The notes below the pieces were generated by a model. That model ran no database searches. It saw nothing but the letters and a program-made list of their open reading frames with translations, and was not told the DNA's origin. Source: a virus. Taken from it: 49,780 bases of DNA. The position numbers were made by a program, and so were the translations under genes. The stretch is from positions 1 to 49,780 of IMG/VR virus record IMGVR_UViG_3300048586_000634; one strand, given 5' to 3'. Positions 1-7,508 of the stretch are shown one piece after another. Every line of letters starts with the position of its first letter. Within the stretch, counting starts at the first letter, position 1.

Positions 1-604
1 CGCTGGCTGCCGTAGTTTTACGTCGAGTGGGATTCGAGCTCGACAACCTGCTGCGTTTGTCATGCTGCGATGGAGTCGACTTTTTGCCATGCTGAAGTTG
101 CGGTGCACGACCAGATCGTTTACGCTTGGCCATCCTTGGCTCTCCTGGGGTCGATTATGTTTTGCAACCAACTTGTCCCTTGAGGGCCATTTTCGTTTCA
201 AGAGCAATTCTAGCTCATGCCTGCATTGTTCTCAGATATTTGCCTAAAGTGCAGAATTTAAGCGATCGCCCTGCTCGAATCCTGTCCTATCTTAGCGACC
301 ACTCGGGAGAAACGCGGGCGGGGTTTTTAGATACCGAGGAGAATGGTGTACGATCGCCGGGCGGAGGATCGCCGGTCTTGAACTTATACGCAGCAAATGC
401 AACAAGTAGGTCACCGCGAACAGAGATTCCACTTGGTCGTGATTGGTTCATGCTGCCCCTGCTGGTCTGTCTCGCGTGCTACGGGCTTCAACGGTTAATA
501 GAGGACTTCAGCCTAGTGGTTTGGTACGAAGGCGAGTACCACTTTTGGTTTGAGAAAGATCTACGCAAGTGGTTGTTCAGGTGACGTGATACAGAGGTTT
601 CGAG
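1..604. other. Left edge, no confident gene
   Basis: No reading frame here is convincing. Frame 3 is open from the window edge to a TGA at 93-95 and could be the last 30 codons of a gene entering from the left. A 44-codon frame at 450-584 begins with a hydrophobic stretch (MLPLLVCLACYGL) and ends basic, but has no clear ribosome binding site. Longer open frames in the region have poor composition and look accidental. The stretch may be the leader of the rightward 605-1907 genes. Confidence 0.4.
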
Positions 605-946
605 ATGAGTGAAGTGATCGAGAAAATGGAACCGTGCCCGTTGTGCGAGGGCGAGCAAACACTGCTGGCAACAGGGATCCGATACTCGCCGGATTTTAAG
701 GGACCGCGACCAAATGCTATGAATGTGCCCTGCTTTGGGTGCGAGGGCTCGGGGATTGTGTCGCAGCAAAAGCTCGCTCGCATGGAACGCGGTGAGCGGT
801 GGCATGGTTACAGAGTGAATACATTGCAACTGACGCTGCGTGAAGCGGCTTCGAAGTGGGGCATGAACCCATCGCAATTAAGCCGGCTCGAACAAGGCAA
901 AGAGGAAACAGACTGGTCGCCTCCCGGGTACGTGCACGGGAGCTGA
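605..946 (+). CDS. Zinc-ribbon plus HTH DNA-binding protein
   Basis: A 113-residue protein with two recognisable parts. Residues 11-14 (CPLC) and 43-46 (CFGC) form a four-cysteine zinc ribbon with DnaJ-like CxxCxG spacing. Residues about 77-99 (LTLREAASKWGM then PSQLSRLEQGK) are a Cro/CI-type helix-turn-helix. The zinc-ribbon then HTH order recalls MqsA/YgiT antitoxins, but no toxin partner is adjacent, so the likelier role is a phage transcription regulator. The ATG is preceded by GAGG at seven bases. It heads the rightward group that continues with thyX 36 bases downstream. The architecture is clear; the target is unknown. Confidence 0.7.
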   Translation: MSEVIEKMEPCPLCEGEQTLLATGIRYSPDFKGPRPNAMNVPCFGCEGSGIVSQQKLARMERGERWHGYRVNTLQLTLREAASKWGMNPSQLSRLEQGKEETDWSPPGYVHGS

Positions 947-982
947 TGCTGCCAGTGGTCGCGGACGGGAAGGTGTTGGTGA

Positions 983-1786
983 ATGTCGAAGGTCTTATTG
1001 CTGGATGCCGGCTACGTTCAGTTCGTCGAAGGTTGGGGGTCTGACGAGCGTATCGTCGAAGCGGCGAGGATGTCGACCGATAAAGGCTTTCTAGGTTGGG
1101 GAGTGCCCGGCAAGCCCAAGGATGAAAGGCTGTTGCGGCATCTGTACACCAAGCGGCATAGCAGCCCCTTTGAGATGGGTGGCATGGTGATAGAAGTGAA
1201 GGCTCCGATCTTCGTATTCCGCGAATGGATGCGACATAGAACGCAGAGCTACAACGAAATGTCCGCCCGCTACGTTCCTCTTCCGGATGAGAACTACACG
1301 CCGACGGTCGATCGACTTTTGAGCGGTGCGAACACGAAGACGACGAACAAGCAAGCTCAAGGGATCGGCAGGGGGCTGACTGCCGACGAAGCGTATGAGT
1401 GGCTCGAACGGATTGATCAGCTCTACCACAACATCGAGGACGTTTATCAACACGGGTTGCGGATCGGGATACCCAAGGAACTGGCTCGTATCGTGCTACC
1501 AGTCGCTCGGTATTCCAAGATGCGTGCTTCCGCGAACTTGCGAAACTGGCTCGCATTCATGATGCTTCGTCAGTCTTCCGATGCACAGTACGAGATCAGA
1601 GTTTACGCCGACGCGGTCAGCGATTTGATCCGGCAGAACTTCCCAAGAACCTGGGAACTTTATGATGAGGAGAGGCTTCGTGCCACACGCGAACAGCATT
1701 CAACACGGCGGGGATCATTACAAAAACTTGCAGATCGAGCCGTGGGACTATATCGCAGCCAATGGGCTCGGCTATTTCGAGGGTAG
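983..1786 (+). CDS. thyX: FAD-dependent thymidylate synthase ThyX
   Basis: Makes dTMP from dUMP using methylene-tetrahydrofolate, FAD and NADPH; phages carry it to supply thymidylate during replication. The diagnostic ThyX motif RHR-x7-S is intact at residues 84-94 (RHRTQSYNEMS), followed by ARYVP. Other family blocks are AARMST (28-32 region) and RHSSPFEM (59-65). The 267-residue length is slightly long. The last roughly 35 codons overlap the next gene and lie beyond the conserved core, so the C-terminal tail may be dispensable. The start ATG follows a weak purine-rich GGGAAGG. Function is certain from the motif; biochemical activity is inferred. Confidence 0.96.
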   Translation: MSKVLLLDAGYVQFVEGWGSDERIVEAARMSTDKGFLGWGVPGKPKDERLLRHLYTKRHSSPFEMGGMVIEVKAPIFVFREWMRHRTQSYNEMSARYVPLPDENYTPTVDRLLSGANTKTTNKQAQGIGRGLTADEAYEWLERIDQLYHNIEDVYQHGLRIGIPKELARIVLPVARYSKMRASANLRNWLAFMMLRQSSDAQYEIRVYADAVSDLIRQNFPRTWELYDEERLRATREQHSTRRGSLQKLADRAVGLYRSQWARLFRG

Positions 1787-1907
1787 TGCAGTGAAGTACC
1801 TGACTCGTTGGAAAAACAAAAACGGGGTCGAAGACCTCAAGAAGGCTCGGCATTTTATCGACAAGCTGATCGAATTAGAGGCGGCAAAAGCCGACGAGAA
1901 TCAGTAG
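1680..1907 (+). CDS. DUF3310 (SaV-like) protein
   Basis: A 75-residue protein matching DUF3310, a small family common in phage nucleotide-metabolism regions. Recognisable features are HGGDHYKNLQIEPWDYI near the start and an SAVKYLTRWKNKNGVEDLKKA block, which read as the family's YxG and KYLxRWKxKxG signatures. The best start is the GTG at 1680, which has GAGGAGAGG seven bases upstream; an ATG pair at 1662 is in frame but has no good site. The gene overlaps thyX by 107 bases in another frame, so the two are probably translated from one message. The family was named for a predicted nucleotide-kinase role, which is not proven. Confidence 0.85.
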   Translation: MPHANSIQHGGDHYKNLQIEPWDYIAANGLGYFEGSAVKYLTRWKNKNGVEDLKKARHFIDKLIELEAAKADENQ

Positions 1908-1991
1908 GGACCCAACGGCAAGCTGTTTTGTCCGATCAATTCGCATTAAGTGAGTTCGTCACTCGAACGGCGATATCAAGCAAAGGCGAAG

Positions 1992-2017
1992 TTGCAGCGT
2001 TTTTTTAATCGCTGCAA
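1992..2017. repeat. Perfect 8-bp inverted repeat between convergent genes
   Basis: TTGCAGCG and CGCTGCAA are separated by a ten-base loop containing seven T residues. It lies between the end of the rightward DUF3310 gene (1907) and the end of the leftward gene (2078), where a bidirectional terminator would be expected. No U-run follows the stem on either strand, so it is not a canonical intrinsic terminator. It may be a weak terminator or a protein-binding dyad. Confidence 0.5.
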
Positions 2018-2077
2018 ATCGAAGTGAGCTCTAAATTCGAGAAGGAAAGCTCGCTTCGTACTTGGTGATGTGGTTAG

Positions 2078-3298
2078 CTACCTAAACGAATGCAAATACG
2101 CAAACGGATCTTGCGATTGCTGTGCATTTCTCTCGCGGTGAAATCGGTATGTCTCCTTACCCACCATAACTAAGTGAACTCCGATGCCGAAAGCCGCCCC
2201 CGCAATTGCCCCCTCCGTAGAATAGCCCATACCTGAGGCGATCGTCGATATGATCGGTATGAGGACTTTTTCGTCGACCAAATATCCCATTGCTGTAGAT
2301 GCTAACGAGACGCCGTGCTTTCTTACAGCGTCATCGTATTCTGCAATTCGGAGGCAAATCTCGTCCTCAATATACTTGAGGTCCTTCCCGACAAGGTTAG
2401 TGTCACACCAGTGAAGCATTCGCCGGAGTCGCAACGACGCTTCGCTGTCAGCGCGAATCTCTCGAACTTGATCCCACTCAAGTTTCGCTTCGTCAATTCC
2501 TTTTGCAGATTCGATTGCAGTAAGGATCATTCCTGTGTTCCCGCTTGCGTACACACCCTTCATCCCTGGCTCTGACGAGAAGTAGTCACAAAATTGATGG
2601 GTGCTCTGATGCTGAAGGTCTTTGTTTAAGATTTGCCGATAAGTCGAGTGGATGAGGGACTCAACCTCCGGTTTCTCGACAAAGGTCCACAATACTTCAT
2701 CGATTTTCTCGCCGGAAGTAGCGTCGTACTGCTCGATCATTTCCGCGATGCTGTCCAGCATTCCAAGGGCAAATCGCTCATTGCTCGTACCGACGCGGAA
2801 CCCAATATCTTTCGGTATCGACCTGTCGAGTGTCCATACCCGATCGAAAAACAGGGCCGCAGATTTAGGTCGCGCAATTGCAACGGCTAGACGGTCTGAT
2901 CGCTCAACTGGTAGCCAAGTTTTTCGAGGTAGTTGACCATTCATCCTTACCGCTTCTGCGATAAGTTCTGCATCTTCACTTTCGATCGCCTTTGTAAAGG
3001 ACGGCTCCTCCGCAAGGTTTTCGATAAAATCGCCTATTGCAGCGTTTTTAAGACTCATGCCGGCAACATAGGTAGCAACAAGTTTTGCTGGCTCTGTGTA
3101 TTCCTCGCTATCTTTCGCTTGAAGATGTGATAAGGGCACTATGCCTTTTACAACCAGTTCCAGAAGGATCGCCCCTGGATCGTAAGGCGGCTTTGGAAGA
3201 TTTATTTGGCCATTAGCGACTAATTCTTCTATCTGTCGTTCATCTAGGCCAATAGCCTCGCCAAGTTCTCTGATCGTGCAAATATTCTGATCTGGCAT
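2078..3298 (-). CDS. Unknown protein with N-terminal HTH-like and C-terminal membrane-like segment
   Basis: A 406-residue protein I do not recognise. Residues about 6-26 (CTIRELGEAIGLDERQIEEL) resemble a MerR-type helix-turn-helix. The middle is mostly helical with acidic character, including a KSAALFFDRVWTLD block near 143-156. Residues about 345-379 (VLIPIISTIASGMGY then AIAGAAFGIGVHLVMVG) are hydrophobic and glycine-rich and could insert in a membrane. It is the third gene of a leftward group, 93 bases downstream of the ASCH gene, inside a rightward prophage, which marks it as cargo. A sensor or effector in a defence or exclusion module is possible but unsupported. Confidence 0.6.
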   Translation of the reverse strand: MPDQNICTIRELGEAIGLDERQIEELVANGQINLPKPPYDPGAILLELVVKGIVPLSHLQAKDSEEYTEPAKLVATYVAGMSLKNAAIGDFIENLAEEPSFTKAIESEDAELIAEAVRMNGQLPRKTWLPVERSDRLAVAIARPKSAALFFDRVWTLDRSIPKDIGFRVGTSNERFALGMLDSIAEMIEQYDATSGEKIDEVLWTFVEKPEVESLIHSTYRQILNKDLQHQSTHQFCDYFSSEPGMKGVYASGNTGMILTAIESAKGIDEAKLEWDQVREIRADSEASLRLRRMLHWCDTNLVGKDLKYIEDEICLRIAEYDDAVRKHGVSLASTAMGYLVDEKVLIPIISTIASGMGYSTEGAIAGAAFGIGVHLVMVGKETYRFHRERNAQQSQDPFAYLHSFR

Positions 3299-3391
3299 TC
3301 TGTGGGCCTTCGGCGGCTAATGTGATGGGACGTATTGCCGGGATTTAAACGACGTGGGTGGAGAAGCAGATGATCCGATGATCGGGAAGAA

Positions 3392-3973
3392 TCAGCTTTT
3401 TCCGGGGGAAACAAATGGATAGAACCATGCTGGATTGGGTTGCTGGGTTGGTTTCAGCAGCTTCTTTAGTCGTCTGGGATTCTTAAGAATCCAGCCAAAC
3501 CTACCTTCCCCTAACTCCTCACAACCTGCGATATCCACAGTTCCGACGATCAACCCTCGAGGCAAGTCCTCAATTTCAAACCCTACTTCTTCAACGATCT
3601 CAGCCTGCGAGTACTTGGGGTAACGCCCGAGACTGGCGTACACGTAAACAGTTCCGCGGATGTTGGTTTGCACACTTCGAAACTCAGTTACCTTCTCACC
3701 CCGCATGATCTGCTCCGCCCAGGGCTGACGAATGCTGAGTGCTCGCATCGTGAGGTCAGCGTCTTCTTTCCCTCCAACCTTGGCAGTGGATTTGGTGGAG
3801 GTCGTGTCTTTTCTCTGCGATTTTGGCAACGCAGAAGTCTTGTTCTTTTTGGGCATTGTTTGACTATTCGTTCGGGTTGAAACGCCTTGAGTTCGCTCCA
3901 ACAATCGCTTAAGGTCGCGAATGTGATTGCGAATCAGCACCGGAAAACGCGGGCAAATAGCCCCATCGCTCAA
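3392..3973 (-). CDS. ASCH-domain protein
   Basis: Residues about 78-190 form an ASCH domain, a beta-barrel fold related to PUA that binds RNA or modified nucleotides. Family features are ALSIRQPWAEQIMRGEK-TEFRS, RGTVYVYAS, GLIVGTVDIAGCEE and the W-x-L-x-NPRRL motif. The first roughly 75 residues are basic and low in complexity. The long form starts at a TTG (3973) that overlaps the TGA of the upstream nuclease gene, implying translational coupling. An internal ATG at 3856 would give 154 residues and keep the whole domain. It sits between a nuclease and an unknown HTH/membrane protein. Many ASCH proteins are RNA-modification readers or hydrolases, but the substrate here cannot be told. Confidence 0.8.
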   Translation of the reverse strand: MSDGAICPRFPVLIRNHIRDLKRLLERTQGVSTRTNSQTMPKKNKTSALPKSQRKDTTSTKSTAKVGGKEDADLTMRALSIRQPWAEQIMRGEKVTEFRSVQTNIRGTVYVYASLGRYPKYSQAEIVEEVGFEIEDLPRGLIVGTVDIAGCEELGEGRFGWILKNPRRLKKLLKPTQQPNPAWFYPFVSPGKS

Positions 3974-4446
3974 CCTGAGCCGTTACAGTACGCCACTATC
4001 TTACTCCATTGACCTTCAAACTGCTCGATCGCCGTCATTTTCACGTTATCGACTCCGCGTCTGGCTAGATCCACATGCTGCTCGTACGACAATTCTCGGC
4101 CAGGAGAATTGCAAGCCCCCTGAGCCTCCGCCATTTCAAGATGGGTAAGCACGAAAAATCGTTCGCAGAATCCAGGGGCGTTTGGCACAACATGATAAAG
4201 AACCCAAAAGTCGGGACATGCCTTCTCTTGAGTCGAATACTTTTGATAGAAACCGGTCACAAACGATCTCGTCTGCGAAGACTTCACCTCGACAACTGCT
4301 GATCGTCGATTTTCACCAATTGCGTAGATGTCGGCCCCTTTCTTGTTCCCGAATGTAATCGAGGCGTAGACACCTCGGAGTAGGAGTTCAGCCGCGACAC
4401 GAAATTCGCCGGCTAGATTTAGATTGTATTTGTCGAACGCAGGCAT
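3970..4446 (-). CDS. PD-(D/E)XK nuclease-like protein
   Basis: A 158-residue protein with a restriction-endonuclease-like core near the N-terminus: E14 in AGEFRVAAELL, D39 in KKGADIYA, and E53-x-K55 in AVVEVKSS. This E ... D ... ExK spacing is that of Holliday-junction-resolvase-like and VRR-type enzymes. The rest has no obvious DNA-binding domain. It is the first gene of a leftward operon; its stop overlaps the TTG start of the ASCH gene. The promoter should lie in the divergent gap 4447-4644. It could be a single-gene restriction nuclease, a repair nuclease or an RNA-targeting member. Confidence 0.78.
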   Translation of the reverse strand: MPAFDKYNLNLAGEFRVAAELLLRGVYASITFGNKKGADIYAIGENRRSAVVEVKSSQTRSFVTGFYQKYSTQEKACPDFWVLYHVVPNAPGFCERFFVLTHLEMAEAQGACNSPGRELSYEQHVDLARRGVDNVKMTAIEQFEGQWSKIVAYCNGSG

Positions 4447-4644
4447 GGCAGTTCCGATAGATCAAACAAGTAGTGGGTTGTGATGGGCGATTCGATGCCG
4501 AAGCTAGTTTCAAGCTCTCTGGACTTCCTTAGGCGTTCAGATCCATTCTAAACACATTGGACGCCCTCAGCCCTTGCGGTTTGAGATCGGCTACAATCAG
4601 GTCCATTCGATGGATCCACCCGAAATCTTCATATCGAGGAAATC
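4447..4644. promoter_or_regulatory. Divergent intergenic region with a candidate -10 box
   Basis: This 198-base gap separates the leftward nuclease/ASCH operon from the rightward EEP gene, so it must hold promoters for both. On the plus strand TACAAT at 4592-4597 is a good -10 candidate about 50 bases before the EEP start; no matching -35 box lies at 17 bases. The ribosome binding site for the EEP gene is GAGG six bases before the ATG. No clear leftward promoter was found. Confidence 0.4.
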
Positions 4645-5760
4645 ATGCTCCGACTTGCGACGTTTAACGTTGAAAATCTCTTCGACCGACCAAAAATCAT
4701 CAACATGGAGGACACGAGCAAGTCGAGTAAGCTGCTCAAAGCCGCCGATCTCCTGCAAAAAGAACTGCAGAAAGCGACGTACGACAAGGCTCGCATTGAG
4801 TTACTGCTTACCGAACTCAAAGGATACGTGACGATACGCCAAGATAGAGGCAAGTTTTTTGTTGGTCGTAGCAGAACGAAGGTCAAAGCCAACGGAAAGG
4901 ATGATTGGGACGGAGCTATTGAGTTTACTCGAACCAGTTTTGGTGATAAGCAACGAGCGAATACCGCAAAGTTCATCAAGTCACTCAATGCGGACGTGAT
5001 GTGTTTGATCGAAGTCGAAGGAAGGCAAACGCTATCCGATTTCATGAGGGAGTTTATCCAACCGAAAGCGCAACGCCTTGACCGAAACATGCTCATTGAC
5101 TCTCCAATCGACCCGAGAGGAATCGATATCGCGGTCGCGTGGAAACAAGCCGAGTTGGGAACAATCCGTAGCAACGTTTATGATCAACGAACGATTGCAG
5201 GCAAGGTCCGAAGCGTGTGGAGTAGAGATTGTCTTGAAGTCGAACTTCAGCTCGCTGGTGGCAAGTCTTTGTGGGTGATCGCCAACCACTTTAAGAGCAA
5301 GTTCGGGGGCGACACGCCTGATTCGATTGCAAAGCGGACGGCGCAGAGTGAGCGTTTAGCACAGATACTGACCACCCGATACAACCTGAAAAAAGATCTT
5401 GTTGCGGTAATGGGGGACCTTAACGACACGCCGGACAGCACACCGATCCAACCTCTTTATGCTGTTCCAAAATTGTTTGATGCTTTCGACGTAGCCAATC
5501 TTCCAGCCACGGATCGATGGACCTACTACTACCAACGCAACCCAGTCGCAAAACGATGCACTCAGATCGACTATGTTTTCGTTTCCGATGCTCTTCGCAA
5601 GCTCGTCAAGAATGTCGAGGTAGTGAGAACCGGAATGAGCGCGGTTGCAGAAGGAAAGATTCCTGGCCTCTCGCCTATGCCGGGAGTGACTGGCTGGAAG
5701 GACGCGGCGTCCGACCATGCTGCGATATGTGTCGATGTTGACGGGTTAGATCTTCCATAG
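4645..5760 (+). CDS. Endonuclease/exonuclease/phosphatase family protein
   Basis: A 371-residue metal-dependent phosphoesterase of the DNase I/ExoIII fold. Motifs run in the proper order: FNVENLF (7-13), ADVMCLIEVEG (116-126, metal-binding Glu), NHFKSK (214-219), GDLNDTP (257-263), IDYVFVS, and SDHAAI near the C-terminus with the catalytic Asp-His. An insert of about 90 residues between the first two motifs is longer than in minimal members. Related bacterial proteins act on DNA, RNA or phospholipids, so the substrate is open. It has a good ribosome binding site (GAGG) and begins a rightward run of three genes with the ClpP-like and glycosyltransferase-like proteins. Confidence 0.9.
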   Translation: MLRLATFNVENLFDRPKIINMEDTSKSSKLLKAADLLQKELQKATYDKARIELLLTELKGYVTIRQDRGKFFVGRSRTKVKANGKDDWDGAIEFTRTSFGDKQRANTAKFIKSLNADVMCLIEVEGRQTLSDFMREFIQPKAQRLDRNMLIDSPIDPRGIDIAVAWKQAELGTIRSNVYDQRTIAGKVRSVWSRDCLEVELQLAGGKSLWVIANHFKSKFGGDTPDSIAKRTAQSERLAQILTTRYNLKKDLVAVMGDLNDTPDSTPIQPLYAVPKLFDAFDVANLPATDRWTYYYQRNPVAKRCTQIDYVFVSDALRKLVKNVEVVRTGMSAVAEGKIPGLSPMPGVTGWKDAASDHAAICVDVDGLDLP

Positions 5761-5816
5761 AAATCTAACCGATCTGCAACAGCGAAAAACGTCCGAACAA
5801 GCCTTGAGGAACTGCT

Positions 5817-6371
5817 ATGGGGCAGAGAATTGCTATTGAATTCACGAGCGGCGTTTCGAGTAACTCAGTTGGTTCACTTCTGAAGCATTTGAATCGAGTG
5901 CTACCAGGAGATGAGTTGCTATTGTTGATCAGCTCGAGCGGGGGTAACAACATTGCAGCGCGAGCTGCATTCTCTGCGCTGGCAAATTTGCCGAAAAGCT
6001 GCTCATTGACCACTGTCGGATGCGGGACGGTGGATTCGGCCGCGATACTTCTCTATTGTTCGGGCAGAAAGCGACTTTCGCTCCCACACACTCGTTTTTT
6101 GATTCACTCAGCTGCTTGGGATCTCAACGAGAAAGTACATGTACTTCGTGCCAAAGAAATCTACGAGCTGCTGGTAAGTGACAACCATTCGACGGCCGTG
6201 GTCCTTTCTGAATGTCTGGGAATGGAATTGGAGGCGGCTATTCGATTGGTGAATCTGGGTGTTGTTTGGACGACAGAGAAAGCGATGCAACAAAAGCTAG
6301 TTCACGAAGTATGCGATTCCAAACCGTCGCTTCTCGATGGTTTCGAAGTGCTTCGCATCTTCAATGAGTAG
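5817..6371 (+). CDS. ClpP-like serine peptidase (family S14 fold)
   Basis: A 184-residue protein with the ClpP/crotonase-like layout. LLLLISSSGGNN (35-45) forms the oxyanion-hole strand and Gly-Gly turn, S74 in GTVDSAAILL is the nucleophile, and H97 in TRFLIHSA is the catalytic base. Phage members often process capsids, but a separate S78-type prohead protease is present at 10766, so this one probably has another substrate. No Clp ATPase is nearby. It has GAGGAA before its ATG and lies 56 bases after the EEP gene. Autonomous peptidase activity is inferred from intact catalytic residues. Confidence 0.8.
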   Translation: MGQRIAIEFTSGVSSNSVGSLLKHLNRVLPGDELLLLISSSGGNNIAARAAFSALANLPKSCSLTTVGCGTVDSAAILLYCSGRKRLSLPHTRFLIHSAAWDLNEKVHVLRAKEIYELLVSDNHSTAVVLSECLGMELEAAIRLVNLGVVWTTEKAMQQKLVHEVCDSKPSLLDGFEVLRIFNE

Positions 6372-6518
6372 CATTGACACCTAACGGATGCTATTTCACG
6401 GTTTGAGCTCAACGCTCGTAAGTCGTGCCGCCAACATCACAAATGCTATTTGCTGATTCGTCCGACGTGCGGATATCTCTACTCAACGGAATTCCATTCT
6501 CGGTTCGGGGTAAGAGGT

Positions 6519-7292
6519 ATGTTGATATCATCTGGTTTCTACGTTCATCCAAACTCGCAGTATTCGGTCGACTGGGTAGGCAGGGCGCTGCGTCGACAAC
6601 TGCGCTGGTGCCGAGACCAGGACGTGGAGTACGACTTTTTGGCTTCCACCATGGGGACTTGGGGGAAGCTCGCGACTTGGCCGGGGTCGTGGACGTTCGG
6701 AACGTTGCTCAAGTTCGAATCGATCCGTCGGTTCCTAGATTCGCCCCGCATGGGGGATCGCTACTTCTGGATGGATATTGACGTTTACCCGAGTGTGAAC
6801 GCATCCATCAACGACTTACTTGAGTTGCCTAGCACATCCTTTTTCGCTCCAAAGGCGAGTCCGTCGTTTTGTGGGTTCCCCGGTGAGATGGATCCGAACC
6901 ATGCGCACATGTACTGCAAGCTGGTATGGGCGGGGACATATCGGCGAGAGTTTTTCCATGCGGCCAGTACGGGCATGTTCTCTTTGACTCGATCAGACGC
7001 CGAGCGTTTCTGGGCATGGTTGAATCGAGATTTCTCCATCGATTCACCAGAGTGGTGGGCGGCGTACCGTGATAAGCAGATGCGATGCTCGGTGATTGTC
7101 CAGGAATTGGGGAATGAAGGCGTATCGGAACATTGGTTTGGCTCCGAGGAGATGATCATCGAGGAGTGGCTCAATTCAGAACAGGTCTATTTCGGGCAGA
7201 TCGACACGAGCGTGACGCACCTTGTTGGAATGGGCAATCCAAAGTTTGTGCACTACTACGGCATAACCAAAAACCAGTACCCAGAGATCTGA
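6519..7292 (+). CDS. Glycosyltransferase-like protein (GT-A fold)
   Basis: 257 residues from the ATG at 6519. The region around RYFWMDIDVYP (81-91) has the DxD-type metal/nucleotide-sugar motif (D86, D88) in the usual GT-A context of an aromatic strand before it. Upstream, QLRWCRDQDVEYDF resembles the nucleotide-binding strand region. A TTG at 6450 would add 23 residues with no family-like content. It could decorate virion or host surface glycans. A second protein with similar overall character is at 34379. The stop codon lies inside the first copy of the 12-bp tandem repeat. Sugar donor and acceptor are unknown. Confidence 0.6.
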   Translation: MLISSGFYVHPNSQYSVDWVGRALRRQLRWCRDQDVEYDFLASTMGTWGKLATWPGSWTFGTLLKFESIRRFLDSPRMGDRYFWMDIDVYPSVNASINDLLELPSTSFFAPKASPSFCGFPGEMDPNHAHMYCKLVWAGTYRREFFHAASTGMFSLTRSDAERFWAWLNRDFSIDSPEWWAAYRDKQMRCSVIVQELGNEGVSEHWFGSEEMIIEEWLNSEQVYFGQIDTSVTHLVGMGNPKFVHYYGITKNQYPEI

Positions 7293-7368
7293 TGGCCCGT
7301 CTGATGGCCCGTCTGATGGCCCGTCTGATGGCCCGTCTGATGGCCCGTCTGATGGCCCGTCTGATGGC
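7289..7368 (+). repeat. 12-bp tandem repeat, 6.7 copies, each with a TGATG stop/start
   Basis: The unit CTGATGGCCCGT is repeated exactly six times, then eight more bases of a seventh unit. Copies are identical, implying recent expansion or slippage. Each unit contains TGATG. The TGA of the first copy is the glycosyltransferase stop. In the ATG frame each unit encodes Met-Ala-Arg-Leu, and because 12 is a multiple of three copy-number change keeps that frame open. Confidence 0.97.
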
Positions 7369-7411
7369 TTTCAACAGAAGCAGTGGGAGGAAACTTTCTT
7401 CGAGTGATTAG
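7292..7411 (+). CDS. Possible 39-residue (MARL)n repeat peptide
   Basis: The first ATG of the tandem repeat overlaps the glycosyltransferase stop (TGATG). It opens a frame of six MARL units followed by MAFNRSSGRKLSSSD and a TAG. The product would be a short, basic, amphipathic peptide. Translation by termination-reinitiation is plausible, and every unit offers another ATG, but there is no good ribosome binding site. It may instead be only a non-coding repeat. Confidence 0.25.
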   Translation: MARLMARLMARLMARLMARLMARLMAFNRSSGRKLSSSD

Positions 7412-7508
7412 CAATATCGCACAGAAAAACGCGATGAAAATCCTGCTTTTCCGGCCTTTCTTGGTGTCAGGCAATTGTGTCCATCAAGTCAAGTCGCAGG
7501 AGCGAGTA

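Noticed and set aside
62-584. Two overlapping plus-strand frames at the left edge
   Set aside because: No supporting start site and poor composition; only the last 44 codons (450-584) remain a weak possibility.
717-1556. 279-codon minus-strand frame across the start of thyX
   Set aside because: Ser/Arg-rich composition and no ribosome binding site; overlaps two well-supported genes.
7171-7374. Minus-strand frame of repeated IRRA units
   Set aside because: It is produced by the 12-bp repeat read backwards and has no ribosome binding site.
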